A DNA stretch of 11,591 nt from Methanothrix sp. Lineage in GTDB: Archaea; Halobacteriota; Methanosarcinia; Methanotrichales; Methanotrichaceae. A program made the translations under genes and the position numbers. Shown here one piece after another: positions 5,471-11,591 of this stretch. Position 1 is the first letter of the stretch, and every line of letters starts with the position of its first letter. The notes under the pieces are model-generated. The model was not told the DNA's origin and made no database searches. It was given only the letters and a program-made list of their open reading frames with translations. Location of the stretch: assembly GCA_028688535.1 (NCBI GenBank), contig JAQTXY010000025.1, forward strand, positions 1 through 11,591, written 5' to 3'.

Positions 5471-6223
5471 CTAGGCCGAAACCACATTTATCTGAAAGCT
5501 CTTCTTATCCCCCACAGGCATTGAGCCCGATACCGTTCCCAGAGCTGCTTCTACCAGCCAGGCTCCTGCCCGATTAGGCTTTATGGTCATACTGAAGGTC
5601 AATTCGCCGCTGCCGGAAAGAGACCGGCTCAAACGAGAGGCTATGATGCCCGATTTGTCACGCAGCGTGCTTTCTATCTTGGTTCCTGTAGCCAGATTGG
5701 AGTAGACGGTATGCACCTTGACCAGGCTCTCCTCGCCTACCGCAATCGTGTCGGGCGGGACGACGTGTTCGATATTGCTGATCTCCACAACAGGCTTGTA
5801 CTCAGGATTCTCCACCAGCAGCGTGAAGGACCTGCCTGCCACAATCTGGTCTCCCTTCCATATTTCCGCCTTGAGATGCCACTCGTTTATGTACTCAGGC
5901 CATCCTGAGGGAATGGAATAGCTGGCTGGCACCATGATCTCGGCGGGCGGGAACAGATAAGTGCCGCTGCCGGAGACGGTTGCTTCGCCGCCGCTCTGGA
6001 AGCGAGGGGGAAAATCGGCATAGGCGAGGTGCAGGCTCAATGTCGATTGCGCCAGGTTGGCATAGTTGATGCCTACTACTATGGGCACACGCTCGCCCAC
6101 GGTTAGGGTCTCAGGCGACGGCGGATACTGAAGGGAGTTGATCTTCACTTCCCCTCCCAAAGTCGGCATAACTGCGGTTAAGATCAGGCTGAAGAGAATA
6201 ATGCCAAAGCGTTTGTCTCTCAT
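5471..6223 (-). CDS. Exported protein with two Ig-like beta-sandwich domains
   Basis: 250 residues. Residues 1-23 form a classical Sec signal peptide: MRDKR, then the hydrophobic GIILFSLILTAVMPTL, then a small-residue GGE cleavage region. The mature part has two similar beta-rich domains, about 25-138 and 144-249. Both start with a short strand followed by a VGE turn (TLTVGERVPI, TIAVGEESLV). They continue with a matching strand pair (INYANLAQSTLSLHL, TVYSNLATGTKIEST) and share SGSG plus a strand (SGSGTYLF, SGSGELTF). This is typical of Ig-like or CARDB-like adhesive modules of cell-surface proteins in methanogens. There is no C-terminal membrane anchor or sorting motif, so it is probably released or bound through a partner. 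It is followed after nine bases by the 51-residue-repeat protein. A TATA-like box 25-30 bases before the ATG suggests a leaderless transcript. Confidence 0.72.
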   Translation of the reverse strand: MRDKRFGIILFSLILTAVMPTLGGEVKINSLQYPPSPETLTVGERVPIVVGINYANLAQSTLSLHLAYADFPPRFQSGGEATVSGSGTYLFPPAEIMVPASYSIPSGWPEYINEWHLKAEIWKGDQIVAGRSFTLLVENPEYKPVVEISNIEHVVPPDTIAVGEESLVKVHTVYSNLATGTKIESTLRDKSGIIASRLSRSLSGSGELTFSMTIKPNRAGAWLVEAALGTVSGSMPVGDKKSFQINVVSA

Positions 6224-6244
6224 GACTATATCAATTATTAAAAG

Positions 6245-6251
6245 TTATAAA
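6245..6251 (-). promoter_or_regulatory. TATA-like box for the exported protein gene
   Basis: On the minus strand TTTATAA is centred about 25 bases before the ATG at 6223. At the usual archaeal TATA-to-start spacing, transcription would begin at or next to the initiation codon, giving a leaderless mRNA. This agrees with the absence of a ribosome binding site before that ATG. Confidence 0.5.
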
Positions 6252-6311
6252 TAAGCTTAAGCATCTCTCCCTCGTCATTGCTCATATTTGTCTTGCGAGA
6301 TTACATCTGCC

Positions 6312-6890
6312 TCAGCATACGATTTTTTCGAAACAATCCTTGCAGAGCACCTTTCCTCCAGCCGTCCTTCCCAGGATCTCCATAAAGCCTTCCCCGCACT
6401 CCTGGCATTTGAGTGATGGATAGATCCTGGCTTTCTCGGGTGCAGGAATGTCTACATTCCTCACGGAGAGCAGATCCTCGTCCTTGCCGTTTAAGATATC
6501 CTCGATGACCCTGGCCCTCAACCTCTCAAATTCCTTCTTCTCTTCCGCGGAAAGATTTCCCGTTGCCGCCTTCTGGCGCAGGGCGTCCATCCCCTGGAAG
6601 ACATCGCCCTTGAAGTAGATCCTCAGCGCCCTGTCATTATCGCGAGAGTAGAAGGTAAAGACCTGCTTGCCGTTATCCACAAAGATCAGATTGCCTTTTC
6701 CTGCTGTACATCCCAAGAGCGACTGCACCGCGTCCACGCTACAGGATTTGTTCTCGGCAATGCAGACCAGCTCCTCATCCTGGGAGCGGGCATAGTGCTC
6801 TTTGGCATACCTTGCTACCCGATAGCCCATTGCAAGGCCCGGGCAGATGTGGCCGTGAAACTCAGCCGCTTTTTTAAAGTCTTCTTCCAT
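6312..6890 (-). CDS. FmdE-family protein with C-terminal zinc finger
   Basis: 192 residues. The FmdE domain (named after a polypeptide linked to formylmethanofuran dehydrogenase) occupies about 1-140. Its hallmarks are visible: FHGHICPGLAMGYR (11-24) with His and Cys ligands, ENKSCSVDAVQSLLGCTAGKGN (46-67), and the strand pair VFTFYSRDNDRALRIYF. A four-cysteine zinc site follows at the C-terminus (Cys162, Cys165, Cys183, Cys186), which is common in this family. Stand-alone FmdE proteins are widespread in methanogens. They are thought to bind metal, or molybdopterin-type cofactor in some cases, but their role is not settled, and no fmd/fwd genes are in this window. I chose the ATG at 6890 because AGGAGA (6896-6901) lies six bases ahead of it. 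An in-frame ATG at 6914 would add eight unconserved residues. The signature cysteines and histidines all appear intact. Confidence 0.87.
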   Translation of the reverse strand: MEEDFKKAAEFHGHICPGLAMGYRVARYAKEHYARSQDEELVCIAENKSCSVDAVQSLLGCTAGKGNLIFVDNGKQVFTFYSRDNDRALRIYFKGDVFQGMDALRQKAATGNLSAEEKKEFERLRARVIEDILNGKDEDLLSVRNVDIPAPEKARIYPSLKCQECGEGFMEILGRTAGGKVLCKDCFEKIVC

Positions 6891-7230
6891 AACAGTCTCC
6901 TGGATTAAACCCATGTTTTGAATGTTTCAAATAATTCAGATGACTAAGAATAAGTAAAGAACGGTCGATGCGGGAAATAGTTCACTTGAGATAACTCATT
7001 GAATAAAAATAAAATAATAAGCGTTAGCACATCTGTTTTATGTAAAAACCTTCTCCAACATGGTGGCCCTTGTGCCTTCTAATTGTGGTGTCTGGCTGGC
7101 CCCAACTCCTTTAAGGCAGGATGTAACCATCTTGTCCAGTTCAAGTCGCGTGACATTGCCATTCTTGCTCCTCAGGCTCTTGCAGAATTTTGCAAAATTA
7201 TTAACTTGTAGGATTGCGAAGGACGGAGCG

Positions 7231-7264
7231 GGAAGTCCCCATCCTTCAGGACGCGGTAGTTCAC
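7231..7264 (+). mobile_element. Decayed IS605/IS1341-type right end (tnpB-associated)
   Basis: The stretch starts GGAAGTCCCCATCC, continues TTCAGGACGCGG and ends TAGTTCAC. This closely resembles the conserved right end of IS200/IS605-family elements, where a CCCC(N)TCC-TTCA-GGA(N)GGGG hairpin is followed by TAGTTCAC and forms the 3' end of the omega RNA scaffold. Here the stem (7237-7244 with 7249-7256, loop TTCA) keeps six of eight pairs. Positions 7241/7252 and 7239/7254 are mismatched. No tnpB or tnpA frame precedes it, so this is judged a relic. The match is from memory, not from a search. Confidence 0.5.
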
Positions 7265-7271
7265 GCATTAA

Positions 7272-7279
7272 TTTTATAT
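7272..7279 (+). promoter_or_regulatory. Candidate TATA box for the membrane protein gene
   Basis: TTTTATAT lies about 55 bases before the ATG at 7332, which would give a leader of about 30 bases. It immediately follows the insertion-sequence relic, so the promoter may have been reshaped by the insertion. Position-based inference. Confidence 0.3.
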
Positions 7280-7331
7280 GATATGATTTAGAAGCATGTC
7301 CTGGCGAATTTGAGGATAAGCATGTGATTGG

Positions 7332-7724
7332 ATGAATAAATATCTTAAGACGGGTCTCTTCGGTTTTCTCCTTTGGCTGATACCTTTTGCAGTATCTGTT
7401 TTGATCTTCCCGCTGCGTGTATCTCAGCGACAGCTCTTTGAGTCGATCATGCCCGTAGTAATTGCAATCTGGACGGTGTTCTTCTCCATTTTCTATCTAT
7501 CCCGGATAAAGAGCGGTTTTCTAAAAGAAGGCATCTTCATTGGCATTGCCTGGCTCTTGATCAGCATAGTGCTGGATCTTATGATATTCATTGCTGGCCC
7601 ATTAAAAATGTCTCTTTGGGATTATGCAAGGGATATTGCAGTTACCTATCTCATGATCCCCACGATCACGACCGGGTTCGGCTATCTGGTGGAGCAGCGT
7701 GCTCGAATAAATCAGATGGATTGA
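7332..7724 (+). CDS. Small four-helix membrane protein of unknown function
   Basis: 130 residues with four predicted transmembrane segments at about 7-28, 38-57, 66-88 and 99-120. They are separated by short polar loops (RVSQRQLFES, RIKSGFLKEG, PLKMSLWDYARD) and followed by a charged tail (EQRARINQMD). The topology is compact, with both ends probably cytoplasmic given the basic N-terminus and tail. I recall similar uncharacterised small integral membrane proteins in methanogens but cannot name a family or a substrate. GTGAT lies a few bases before the ATG and is a weak ribosome binding site. It is the only plus-strand gene in the right half of the window and is convergent with cofC. The last 59 bases of its coding region lie antisense to the end of cofC, so the two transcripts must overlap. 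Confidence 0.65.
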   Translation: MNKYLKTGLFGFLLWLIPFAVSVLIFPLRVSQRQLFESIMPVVIAIWTVFFSIFYLSRIKSGFLKEGIFIGIAWLLISIVLDLMIFIAGPLKMSLWDYARDIAVTYLMIPTITTGFGYLVEQRARINQMD

Positions 7725-8370
7725 TTTTTCCAATGCCTCCGCCTCTTCCTTTTTTAGAAACGGAAAAGCCCCACCCTTCCAAAAGTGCCCTTGTTTCCCC
7801 TTGTCCGTGTAGCAGCACCTCGACCAGATCCTCCGGGCAATCGATGTCAGATCCCGCACGAAAAGACTCGAAGACGCAGACATCAAGGTCAGCTTGTTGG
7901 ACATAGTCCAGATGCTTGGGAAAGCTCAGACCATGGTAGCAGGTGCGAAACTCGGGGGCCATGATGAGAATCATGTTTGTCCCGCCCCCTCTTCCCGGAC
8001 AGATCACCACATCGCCCAGGCAGCTCAGAATACCAGCAACATCCTTTTGCGTCAAGAGAGCCAGATCGGCCATGACGATCAGAATATTCGATGGCCACCC
8101 TCGCGAAGCCTCATCGGCGATAAATTCATTGAGGGCATCATTCAGATCCAGCTCCGACTCACGGATCTCGATATTGCAGCCTACGTCCGTATTGTCCAAC
8201 CCTGGTCGGGAGAGAATTGTCACTCTGCCGAAGTCTGAGACGATTCCCAGAACGTCTCTGAGCATGGCAAAGGCCAAGAGCCTTCTCTCCGCTGGCTTCA
8301 GCACCGGGGCCAGCCTGCTCTTGGCATTGTCGAGCTTGAAAGGCACTACAATTCGAATAGGTCTTTGCAC
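7666..8370 (-). CDS. cofC: 2-phospho-L-lactate guanylyltransferase (CofC)
   Basis: A 234-residue nucleotidyltransferase that activates 2-phospho-L-lactate (or phosphoenolpyruvate in some organisms) with GTP, to feed F420 assembly in the cytoplasm. The family motifs are visible in order. The N-terminal IVVPFKLDNAKSRL contains the GTP-binding loop. VMADLALL (99-106) follows, in which the usual proline of ADLPLL is alanine. Next come CPGRGGGTN (124-132), HGLSFPKHL (136-144) and GSDIDCPEDL (163-172). After the normal family end (LHGQG...SVSKKGRG) there are about 24 extra residues (GGIGKINPSDLFEHAAPPDS...). Their coding DNA is antisense to the end of the membrane protein gene. The start is GTG at 8370, the only plausible start before the PFK motif, with a weak ribosome binding site. 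cofC follows cofE after 32 bases, and both act in the same pathway. Confidence 0.9.
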   Translation of the reverse strand: MQRPIRIVVPFKLDNAKSRLAPVLKPAERRLLAFAMLRDVLGIVSDFGRVTILSRPGLDNTDVGCNIEIRESELDLNDALNEFIADEASRGWPSNILIVMADLALLTQKDVAGILSCLGDVVICPGRGGGTNMILIMAPEFRTCYHGLSFPKHLDYVQQADLDVCVFESFRAGSDIDCPEDLVEVLLHGQGETRALLEGWGFSVSKKGRGGGIGKINPSDLFEHAAPPDSRTRS

Positions 8371-8402
8371 GCTCGTGGCTATCTTCGGCAGCCGATAAAA
8401 CC

Positions 8403-9158
8403 TTAACTCTTCAACCGGGGGCGGATCACATCTTTCTCCTCCGCCATGAAGACAGAATCGCCGCCTGAGCGAGGATAATTCAACCCGCGAAAAACGACCG
8501 CCGGAGTCCCGTCTCCTGCCTCGCCCATGAGCAGATTGGCCATCGCTGCGATCTCGTCCACAATGGCCTCCAATGTGATTTCCAGAGCCTTGCCATGCAG
8601 ATCTTGCTCTCCGCGCCAGTCGCGCAGAGCGGCTATCCCTGCCCAGCCTATGGCCACACCCGCCACGCCGGAGCGAAAGGGCCGGCCGCAAGTATCGGTG
8701 ATGATTACAGCTAAGTCCTTTCCCAGGCTGGCGCATAATCGCTTAGCGCTCCCGCCCGGGTCTTCGGGCAGCAGCAGTATGCGCGCGTCTCCCACATTGG
8801 ACTGATCGATGCCGGCGTTAACACCCACATGACCAAAACGAGTCTGTACCAGCAGAAAAGGATGATCGATCAGGACATCCAACGATTCCTCCAGGACTGC
8901 CTGCACAAATCTGGGATCTTTGCCGATATTTTGGGCTATGGCAGCAGCCCTGTCGGTGGGATGATAGCTTTCCAAATCTCTGAATCGTCCCTCCGACTTG
9001 GCCACAATGGTGCTGGCAAGACAGAGCACATCCCCCTCCTGAAAATCAAAAAGAGATTTGATCAATGAGGCGATATCATCGCCTTGCTTGATGATCGGCA
9101 GGCCGCGAATGACATAGCCTTGCAATGATGGCACGGATGAAGCCACGTTTGCTGACAT
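8403..9158 (-). CDS. cofE: Coenzyme F420:L-glutamate ligase (CofE)
   Basis: A 251-residue GTP-dependent ligase that adds gamma-linked glutamates to F420-0, making F420-1 and F420-2. Visible family motifs are STIVAKSEG (49-57), NAGIDQSNV (114-122), LLPEDPGGSA (129-138), ITDTCGRPFRSG (153-164), and the tail HGKALEIT.EAIVDEIA with GDGTPAVVFRG (225-235). The SDTFGRP-type motif has Cys in place of the usual Phe. Length is typical for archaeal single-domain CofE. There is no FbiB-like C-terminal oxidoreductase domain. The start is ATG at 9158, five bases after the stop of the 77-residue gene. The ribosome binding site is weak, which suggests translation coupled to the gene before. The first twelve residues (MSANVASSVPSL) are longer than in many relatives, so a later start cannot be ruled out. 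Its neighbour cofC makes the preceding intermediate. Confidence 0.93.
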   Translation of the reverse strand: MSANVASSVPSLQGYVIRGLPIIKQGDDIASLIKSLFDFQEGDVLCLASTIVAKSEGRFRDLESYHPTDRAAAIAQNIGKDPRFVQAVLEESLDVLIDHPFLLVQTRFGHVGVNAGIDQSNVGDARILLLPEDPGGSAKRLCASLGKDLAVIITDTCGRPFRSGVAGVAIGWAGIAALRDWRGEQDLHGKALEITLEAIVDEIAAMANLLMGEAGDGTPAVVFRGLNYPRSGGDSVFMAEEKDVIRPRLKS

Positions 9159-9163
9159 CTATT

Positions 9164-9397
9164 CTACTTTAACCGTGCCTCAAATGGCATCTTTCCGAGG
9201 CGATAGAGCCTTGCTTGGACCAGGAGATCGAGCAGGTAGGAATAATTTTCTGCGACGATCGCCGCCCTATCCTCGCTGATCTCTATCCAGGGAAGACCGC
9301 CATATCCTAAGGCATATTCCATCCAGAAGGATGGCGGAGAAAACTCAAGCAGATACTTGTTCTCCTCATTAAATGTGAGGGTGATTCTCTCTTCCAT
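9164..9397 (-). CDS. Conserved-looking small protein of unknown function
   Basis: 77 residues, acidic overall and not membrane-bound. I do not recognise the family. Visible features are a strand-like start (MEERITLTFNEENKYLLEF), an aromatic centre (PPSFWMEYALGYGGLPWIEI), and a helical end (AAIVAENYSYLLDLLVQARLYRLGKM). It is likely a genuine gene because it fits exactly between the aIF2-beta and cofE genes. The preceding stop TAG directly abuts its ATG (TAGATG), AAGGTG stands six bases ahead as a ribosome binding site, and cofE starts five bases after its stop. Co-transcription suggests a role near translation initiation or F420 synthesis, but the sequence does not say which. Confidence 0.7.
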   Translation of the reverse strand: MEERITLTFNEENKYLLEFSPPSFWMEYALGYGGLPWIEISEDRAAIVAENYSYLLDLLVQARLYRLGKMPFEARLK

Positions 9398-10027
9398 CTA
9401 AGGCACCTTGCCGGTTCGCTCCACAACCTCAGCAAAGGCCAGAGTTCCGCTGATCTTCTTAATCTTGGCCTTTACGATCTCGCCCTTGACGGCGCTGGGC
9501 ACGAAGATGAGGTACTTATCCACTTTGGCTATGCCATCGCCCTTATTTCCCACGGACTCGATGCGTAGCTCATAAGTCTCTCCCTCTTCGATGAGATCCT
9601 TTTGTACGATTGTGGTAGCTTTTCTCTTTCTAACCGGCCGATGAGCGCCACAGGCATCACACTTGAGTGTCAGAACACGATCGCTCTTGAGGAGGTGGGT
9701 ATCGGGCAGCCTGCACTCTGTGCAGACTACATACTCCTCAAAATAGGACTCTATCTGGCGGGCGATGGCAGTCTCGCCGAACTTTCCCTGAAAGACGCCG
9801 CGCTGCCCTTCGATCTTGCCAGCTGTGCCCATCTCCTGGAGCAGATACTTCATGAGGTGCTCAGGTTCGCGATTTAGAGTGTCCGCGATGCTCCCGAAGT
9901 TCTCGAGGACGGTGGTCTTGCCTTCGTAAAAGACTTTGACGGAAGGTATGACGAACCGCTCCTTGGACTCCCGAGTGGCCGGCATCTTCTTTATGGCCCG
10001 ATCTAGGCCCGCTAAATAATCATCCAT
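9398..10027 (-). CDS. Translation initiation factor aIF2 subunit beta with C-terminal TRAM domain
   Basis: A 209-residue protein. Residues 1-138 are the aIF2-beta/eIF5 domain, with N-terminal helices, the core [20 protein letters not shown] and [20 protein letters not shown], and the zinc ribbon Cys102-x2-Cys105...Cys123-x2-Cys126 (VCTEC, LKCDAC). Together with the gamma and alpha subunits this factor delivers initiator Met-tRNA to the small ribosomal subunit. Residues 144-206 are a TRAM domain ([38 protein letters not shown]), a small RNA-binding beta-barrel. This fusion is known in Methanosarcinales and helps place the organism. The start ATG at 10027 has AAGGT about six bases upstream and is 14 bases after the stop of the L10e gene. 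The next gene follows without any gap. All zinc ligands are present. Confidence 0.93.
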   Translation of the reverse strand: MDDYLAGLDRAIKKMPATRESKERFVIPSVKVFYEGKTTVLENFGSIADTLNREPEHLMKYLLQEMGTAGKIEGQRGVFQGKFGETAIARQIESYFEEYVVCTECRLPDTHLLKSDRVLTLKCDACGAHRPVRKRKATTIVQKDLIEEGETYELRIESVGNKGDGIAKVDKYLIFVPSAVKGEIVKAKIKKISGTLAFAEVVERTGKVP

Positions 10028-10041
10028 CCAAATACCTTAGT

Positions 10042-10557
10042 TTATTTTATAAGTTCTTGACCAGAATCTACAACGATCTGAATCGGTGTCGGCAATTTAT
10101 GCCCTGCTCTCGTCAATGCCACCTTGGCATCGTTAAGGTATGCAGGGGGTATTCCCACAGTAAAGAGCTTCTGGCCTGCTTCGACCCTGGCCGCAGTTCC
10201 CACAGCCTTGCCAAAAGCCATCCTCATACCGCTGGAAACACGGTCCGCTCCTGCGCCCGTTGCCTGCTTATTTTCCCGGATGACGTGGTGGGGATAAGTG
10301 CGCAGTTTGAGGTGGAAGTTGGTTCTGCCTACCACTTTCATGAGGTAACGGTTAGCTGAAACTCTGGCCGCTTCGAGAGCGGTATGCCTGATCTGGCAGG
10401 GCTCTTTGACCACCAGAGTGAGCTGGATGGGAAAGTCTTCAGTCAAATTTCCCATGTCATAGTGTACTACTTTGCTTCCAGGAACGCCGCCCATGTATTT
10501 TCTGCGTGTGTAGGGCCGTTCTCTCCTTCTATACATGCTTGCTGGCTTGCGTGTCAA
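10042..10557 (-). CDS. rpl10e: Large-subunit ribosomal protein L10e (uL16)
   Basis: A 171-residue protein of the large ribosomal subunit, in the L10e/uL16 family that contacts the A-site region and 5S RNA. Diagnostic stretches are [35 protein letters not shown], the central [16 protein letters not shown] and [21 protein letters not shown], and [18 protein letters not shown] with its basic loop. Length is normal for archaea. The start codon is TTG at 10557, which is unusual. It is supported by a perfect GGAGGA (10566-10571) eight bases ahead and by the conserved (M)xRKPxSMYR N-terminus. The next in-frame ATG (Met8) would cut into that motif. A TATA box at 10605-10612 gives a leader of about 25 bases containing this site. 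It is the first gene of the operon running to cofC. Confidence 0.96.
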   Translation of the reverse strand: MTRKPASMYRRRERPYTRRKYMGGVPGSKVVHYDMGNLTEDFPIQLTLVVKEPCQIRHTALEAARVSANRYLMKVVGRTNFHLKLRTYPHHVIRENKQATGAGADRVSSGMRMAFGKAVGTAARVEAGQKLFTVGIPPAYLNDAKVALTRAGHKLPTPIQIVVDSGQELIK

Positions 10558-10565
10558 AACGAAAT

Positions 10566-10571
10566 TCCTCC
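10566..10571 (-). promoter_or_regulatory. Strong Shine-Dalgarno site deciding the TTG start of rpl10e
   Basis: GGAGGA on the minus strand lies eight bases before the TTG at 10557. It is the best ribosome binding site in the window and compensates for the weak start codon. Confidence 0.75.
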
Positions 10572-10604
10572 AATAATCCTGAGATTGGTGCTACTATGCA
10601 CCTT

Positions 10605-10612
10605 GCTTATAA
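10605..10612 (-). promoter_or_regulatory. TATA box of the rpl10e-aIF2-beta-cofE-cofC operon
   Basis: TTATAAGC on the minus strand, preceded by the purine-containing CCAAACC at the position of a BRE, lies about 50 bases before the L10e start. A start of transcription near 10583 would give a leader that includes the Shine-Dalgarno site. The 77-base gap after gatD is the only space in this block large enough for a promoter. Confidence 0.6.
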
Positions 10613-10634
10613 GGTTTGGCCTTGGCTGCCGGGC

Positions 10635-11591
10635 TTATGCCGTGATGGGTGTAGAGTGAGATATCTCCCCGGCAATAGACTTCTTCATGAGTGTGCGGAT
10701 ATCTTCCGGACTCTTTGCATTTGCAACTGCCCACATGAGCTTAACCAGGGCCATCTCGGGCAGCATATCCTCGCCCTCAATCGCACCCGCGTCCAGCATG
10801 TAGCGTCCCGTATCGTATACCCGATCACATATTCTGCCTCGCAGGCATTGCGAGGTCACCACTACAGGTATATTCTCCCCTGTGGCTCTCTTAATGCCCT
10901 CTATCCAGTCGGATGCTACATGACCCAGGCCCGTTCCCTCCAGTACTATGCCGCGATATCCCTTATCAATATAGTAGTTCAAGATCTCCGGCGAAGATCC
11001 GGGTGTGTATTTGACCAGGGCGCAGTGGGACTCGAGCTTGTCCATAACCTCCAGCTCCACCTCGCCGCGTCGCCGGTAAGGCTGGTAGGTCTGAATCTTT
11101 CTAGTGAGGTAGTCCACCTTTCCAATCGGCGCTTGATTTATGCTCTGGAAGGCGTCCCGGCGGGAGGTATGCATCTTTCGCACCCTTGTGCCGCGGTGAA
11201 TTGTGCAGTAGTCGTCGCTGGTTGTACCGTGCATCACCACACAGACCTCAGCAATATCGCTGATGGCGACAGTTGCCGCACAAACGGCATTCATGGAGGC
11301 ATCGCTGCTGGGTCGGTCGGAGCTCCTCTGCGAGCCGACTATGACTACGGGCACCGGTGTCTTCAGCATGAAGGAGAGCGCCGCCGCGGTGTACATCATG
11401 GTATCCGTGCCATGGGTTATGATCACACCCTCTGCGCCGGCTGAAATCTCTTCTGCCACAGATTGCGCGAGCTTTATCCAGTATTCGGCGCGCATGTTCT
11501 CACTCAAGATCTGATAGAGGACACGGGCGTGGTAGTTGGCGATCTCTTCCAGCTCCGGGATGTCGGATATAATCTCGTCGGCAGAGACCTG
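10635..11591 (-). CDS. gatD: Glu-tRNA(Gln) amidotransferase subunit D (GatD), N-terminus outside window
   Basis: 318 codons of an open frame that enters at the window edge. GatD is the asparaginase-like subunit of the archaeal GatDE enzyme. It releases ammonia from glutamine (or asparagine) for conversion of Glu-tRNA(Gln) to Gln-tRNA(Gln). The visible part begins [20 protein letters not shown] and contains the catalytic loop [19 protein letters not shown]. It continues with [19 protein letters not shown] and [33 protein letters not shown], typical of GatD rather than of small asparaginases. The C-terminal lobe has [21 protein letters not shown] and [11 protein letters not shown]. The N-terminal GatD-specific barrel and the first catalytic threonine loop (TGGTIAS type), roughly 100 residues, lie beyond 11591. 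An internal TTG at 11507 is not the start, since the homologous sequence continues upstream. The stop at 10635 is followed by the rpl10e promoter. No gatE is in view. Confidence 0.94.
   Translation of the reverse strand, partial: QVSADEIISDIPELEEIANYHARVLYQILSENMRAEYWIKLAQSVAEEISAGAEGVIITHGTDTMMYTAAALSFMLKTPVPVVIVGSQRSSDRPSSDASMNAVCAATVAISDIAEVCVVMHGTTSDDYCTIHRGTRVRKMHTSRRDAFQSINQAPIGKVDYLTRKIQTYQPYRRRGEVELEVMDKLESHCALVKYTPGSSPEILNYYIDKGYRGIVLEGTGLGHVASDWIEGIKRATGENIPVVVTSQCLRGRICDRVYDTGRYMLDAGAIEGEDMLPEMALVKLMWAVANAKSPEDIRTLMKKSIAGEISHSTPITA

Larger units (their letters stand above)
6915..7331. other. Gene-poor stretch with decayed insertion-sequence end
   Basis: There is no convincing gene between the FmdE-family gene and the membrane protein gene. 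6930-7030 is A/T-rich and probably holds the FmdE promoter, though no clean TATA box could be picked. 7040-7230 has open frames on both strands with no recognisable family. 7231-7264 matches the right end of an IS605/IS1341-type element (listed separately). 7272-7279 is a candidate TATA box for the following gene. The octamer TAGTTCAC occurs at 6978-6985 and again at 7257-7264. Confidence 0.45.

Noticed and set aside
6978..6985. TAGTTCAC as left boundary of the insertion-sequence relic
   Set aside because: An eight-base match alone is weak, and no hairpin or left-end structure is visible beside it.
7038..7281. Overlapping open frames on both strands as a gene or tnpB tail
   Set aside because: Neither peptide shows the zinc ribbon or DRDxNAA-type motif of TnpB, and both are low in recognisable structure. 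Only the right-end-like DNA is kept as a feature.
8371..8736. 122-codon N-terminal extension of the cofC frame
   Set aside because: It lies wholly inside cofE in another frame, is Arg/Gly/Ser-rich without domain features, and CofC homology begins at the GTG at 8370.
10506..11444. 312-codon plus-strand frame antisense to gatD and rpl10e
   Set aside because: It is antisense to two genes with clear family identity, and its peptide is Cys/His-rich without any domain, as expected of an antisense shadow.

Overview
The window looks like the chromosome of a methanogenic archaeon. Methanosarcinales, and probably Methanothrix (Methanosaeta), is the best guess, but the genus is inferred from memory. 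The support is an archaeal GatD, ribosomal protein L10e (uL16), an aIF2-beta with a C-terminal TRAM domain as in Methanosarcinales, two coenzyme F420 biosynthesis enzymes (CofE, CofC), an FmdE-family protein, archaeal TATA-like boxes, and GGAGG-type ribosome binding sites with GTG and TTG starts.

Left part (1-966): a truncated DUF4258 gene on the minus strand faces away from a plus-strand pair, a DUF4258 protein followed by a YgiT-type zinc-finger protein. The pair overlaps by one base (TAATG) and has the layout of a type II toxin-antitoxin module. From 967 to 1499 there is no convincing gene. This stretch carries three short repeats built on an 8-bp period.

Middle part (1500-6890), all minus strand: a P-loop NTPase (3217-4485) overlaps a two-domain protein (1907-3235) that has a Rossmann-like N-terminus and six exact 40-residue TPRs. 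That gene overlaps by ATGA a carboxymuconolactone-decarboxylase/AhpD-like protein (1500-1910). The three form one translationally coupled cassette, and it is the best candidate here for an undescribed system. Upstream is a second pair: an exported protein with two Ig-like domains (5471-6223) and a protein with an unfamiliar 51-residue Cys-containing repeat plus a C-terminal beta-rich domain (4601-5461). The FmdE-family zinc-finger protein follows at 6312-6890.

Right part (6891-11591): a gene-poor stretch holds what looks like a decayed IS605/IS1341-type right end (7231-7264). It is followed by a four-helix membrane protein on the plus strand (7332-7724), whose 3' end overlaps the convergent cofC gene. 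The rest is a housekeeping block on the minus strand: gatD (cut by the window edge), then a TATA box and an operon of rpl10e, the aIF2-beta gene, an unknown 77-residue protein, cofE and cofC. This operon puts F420 side-chain synthesis under the same transcription as translation genes.
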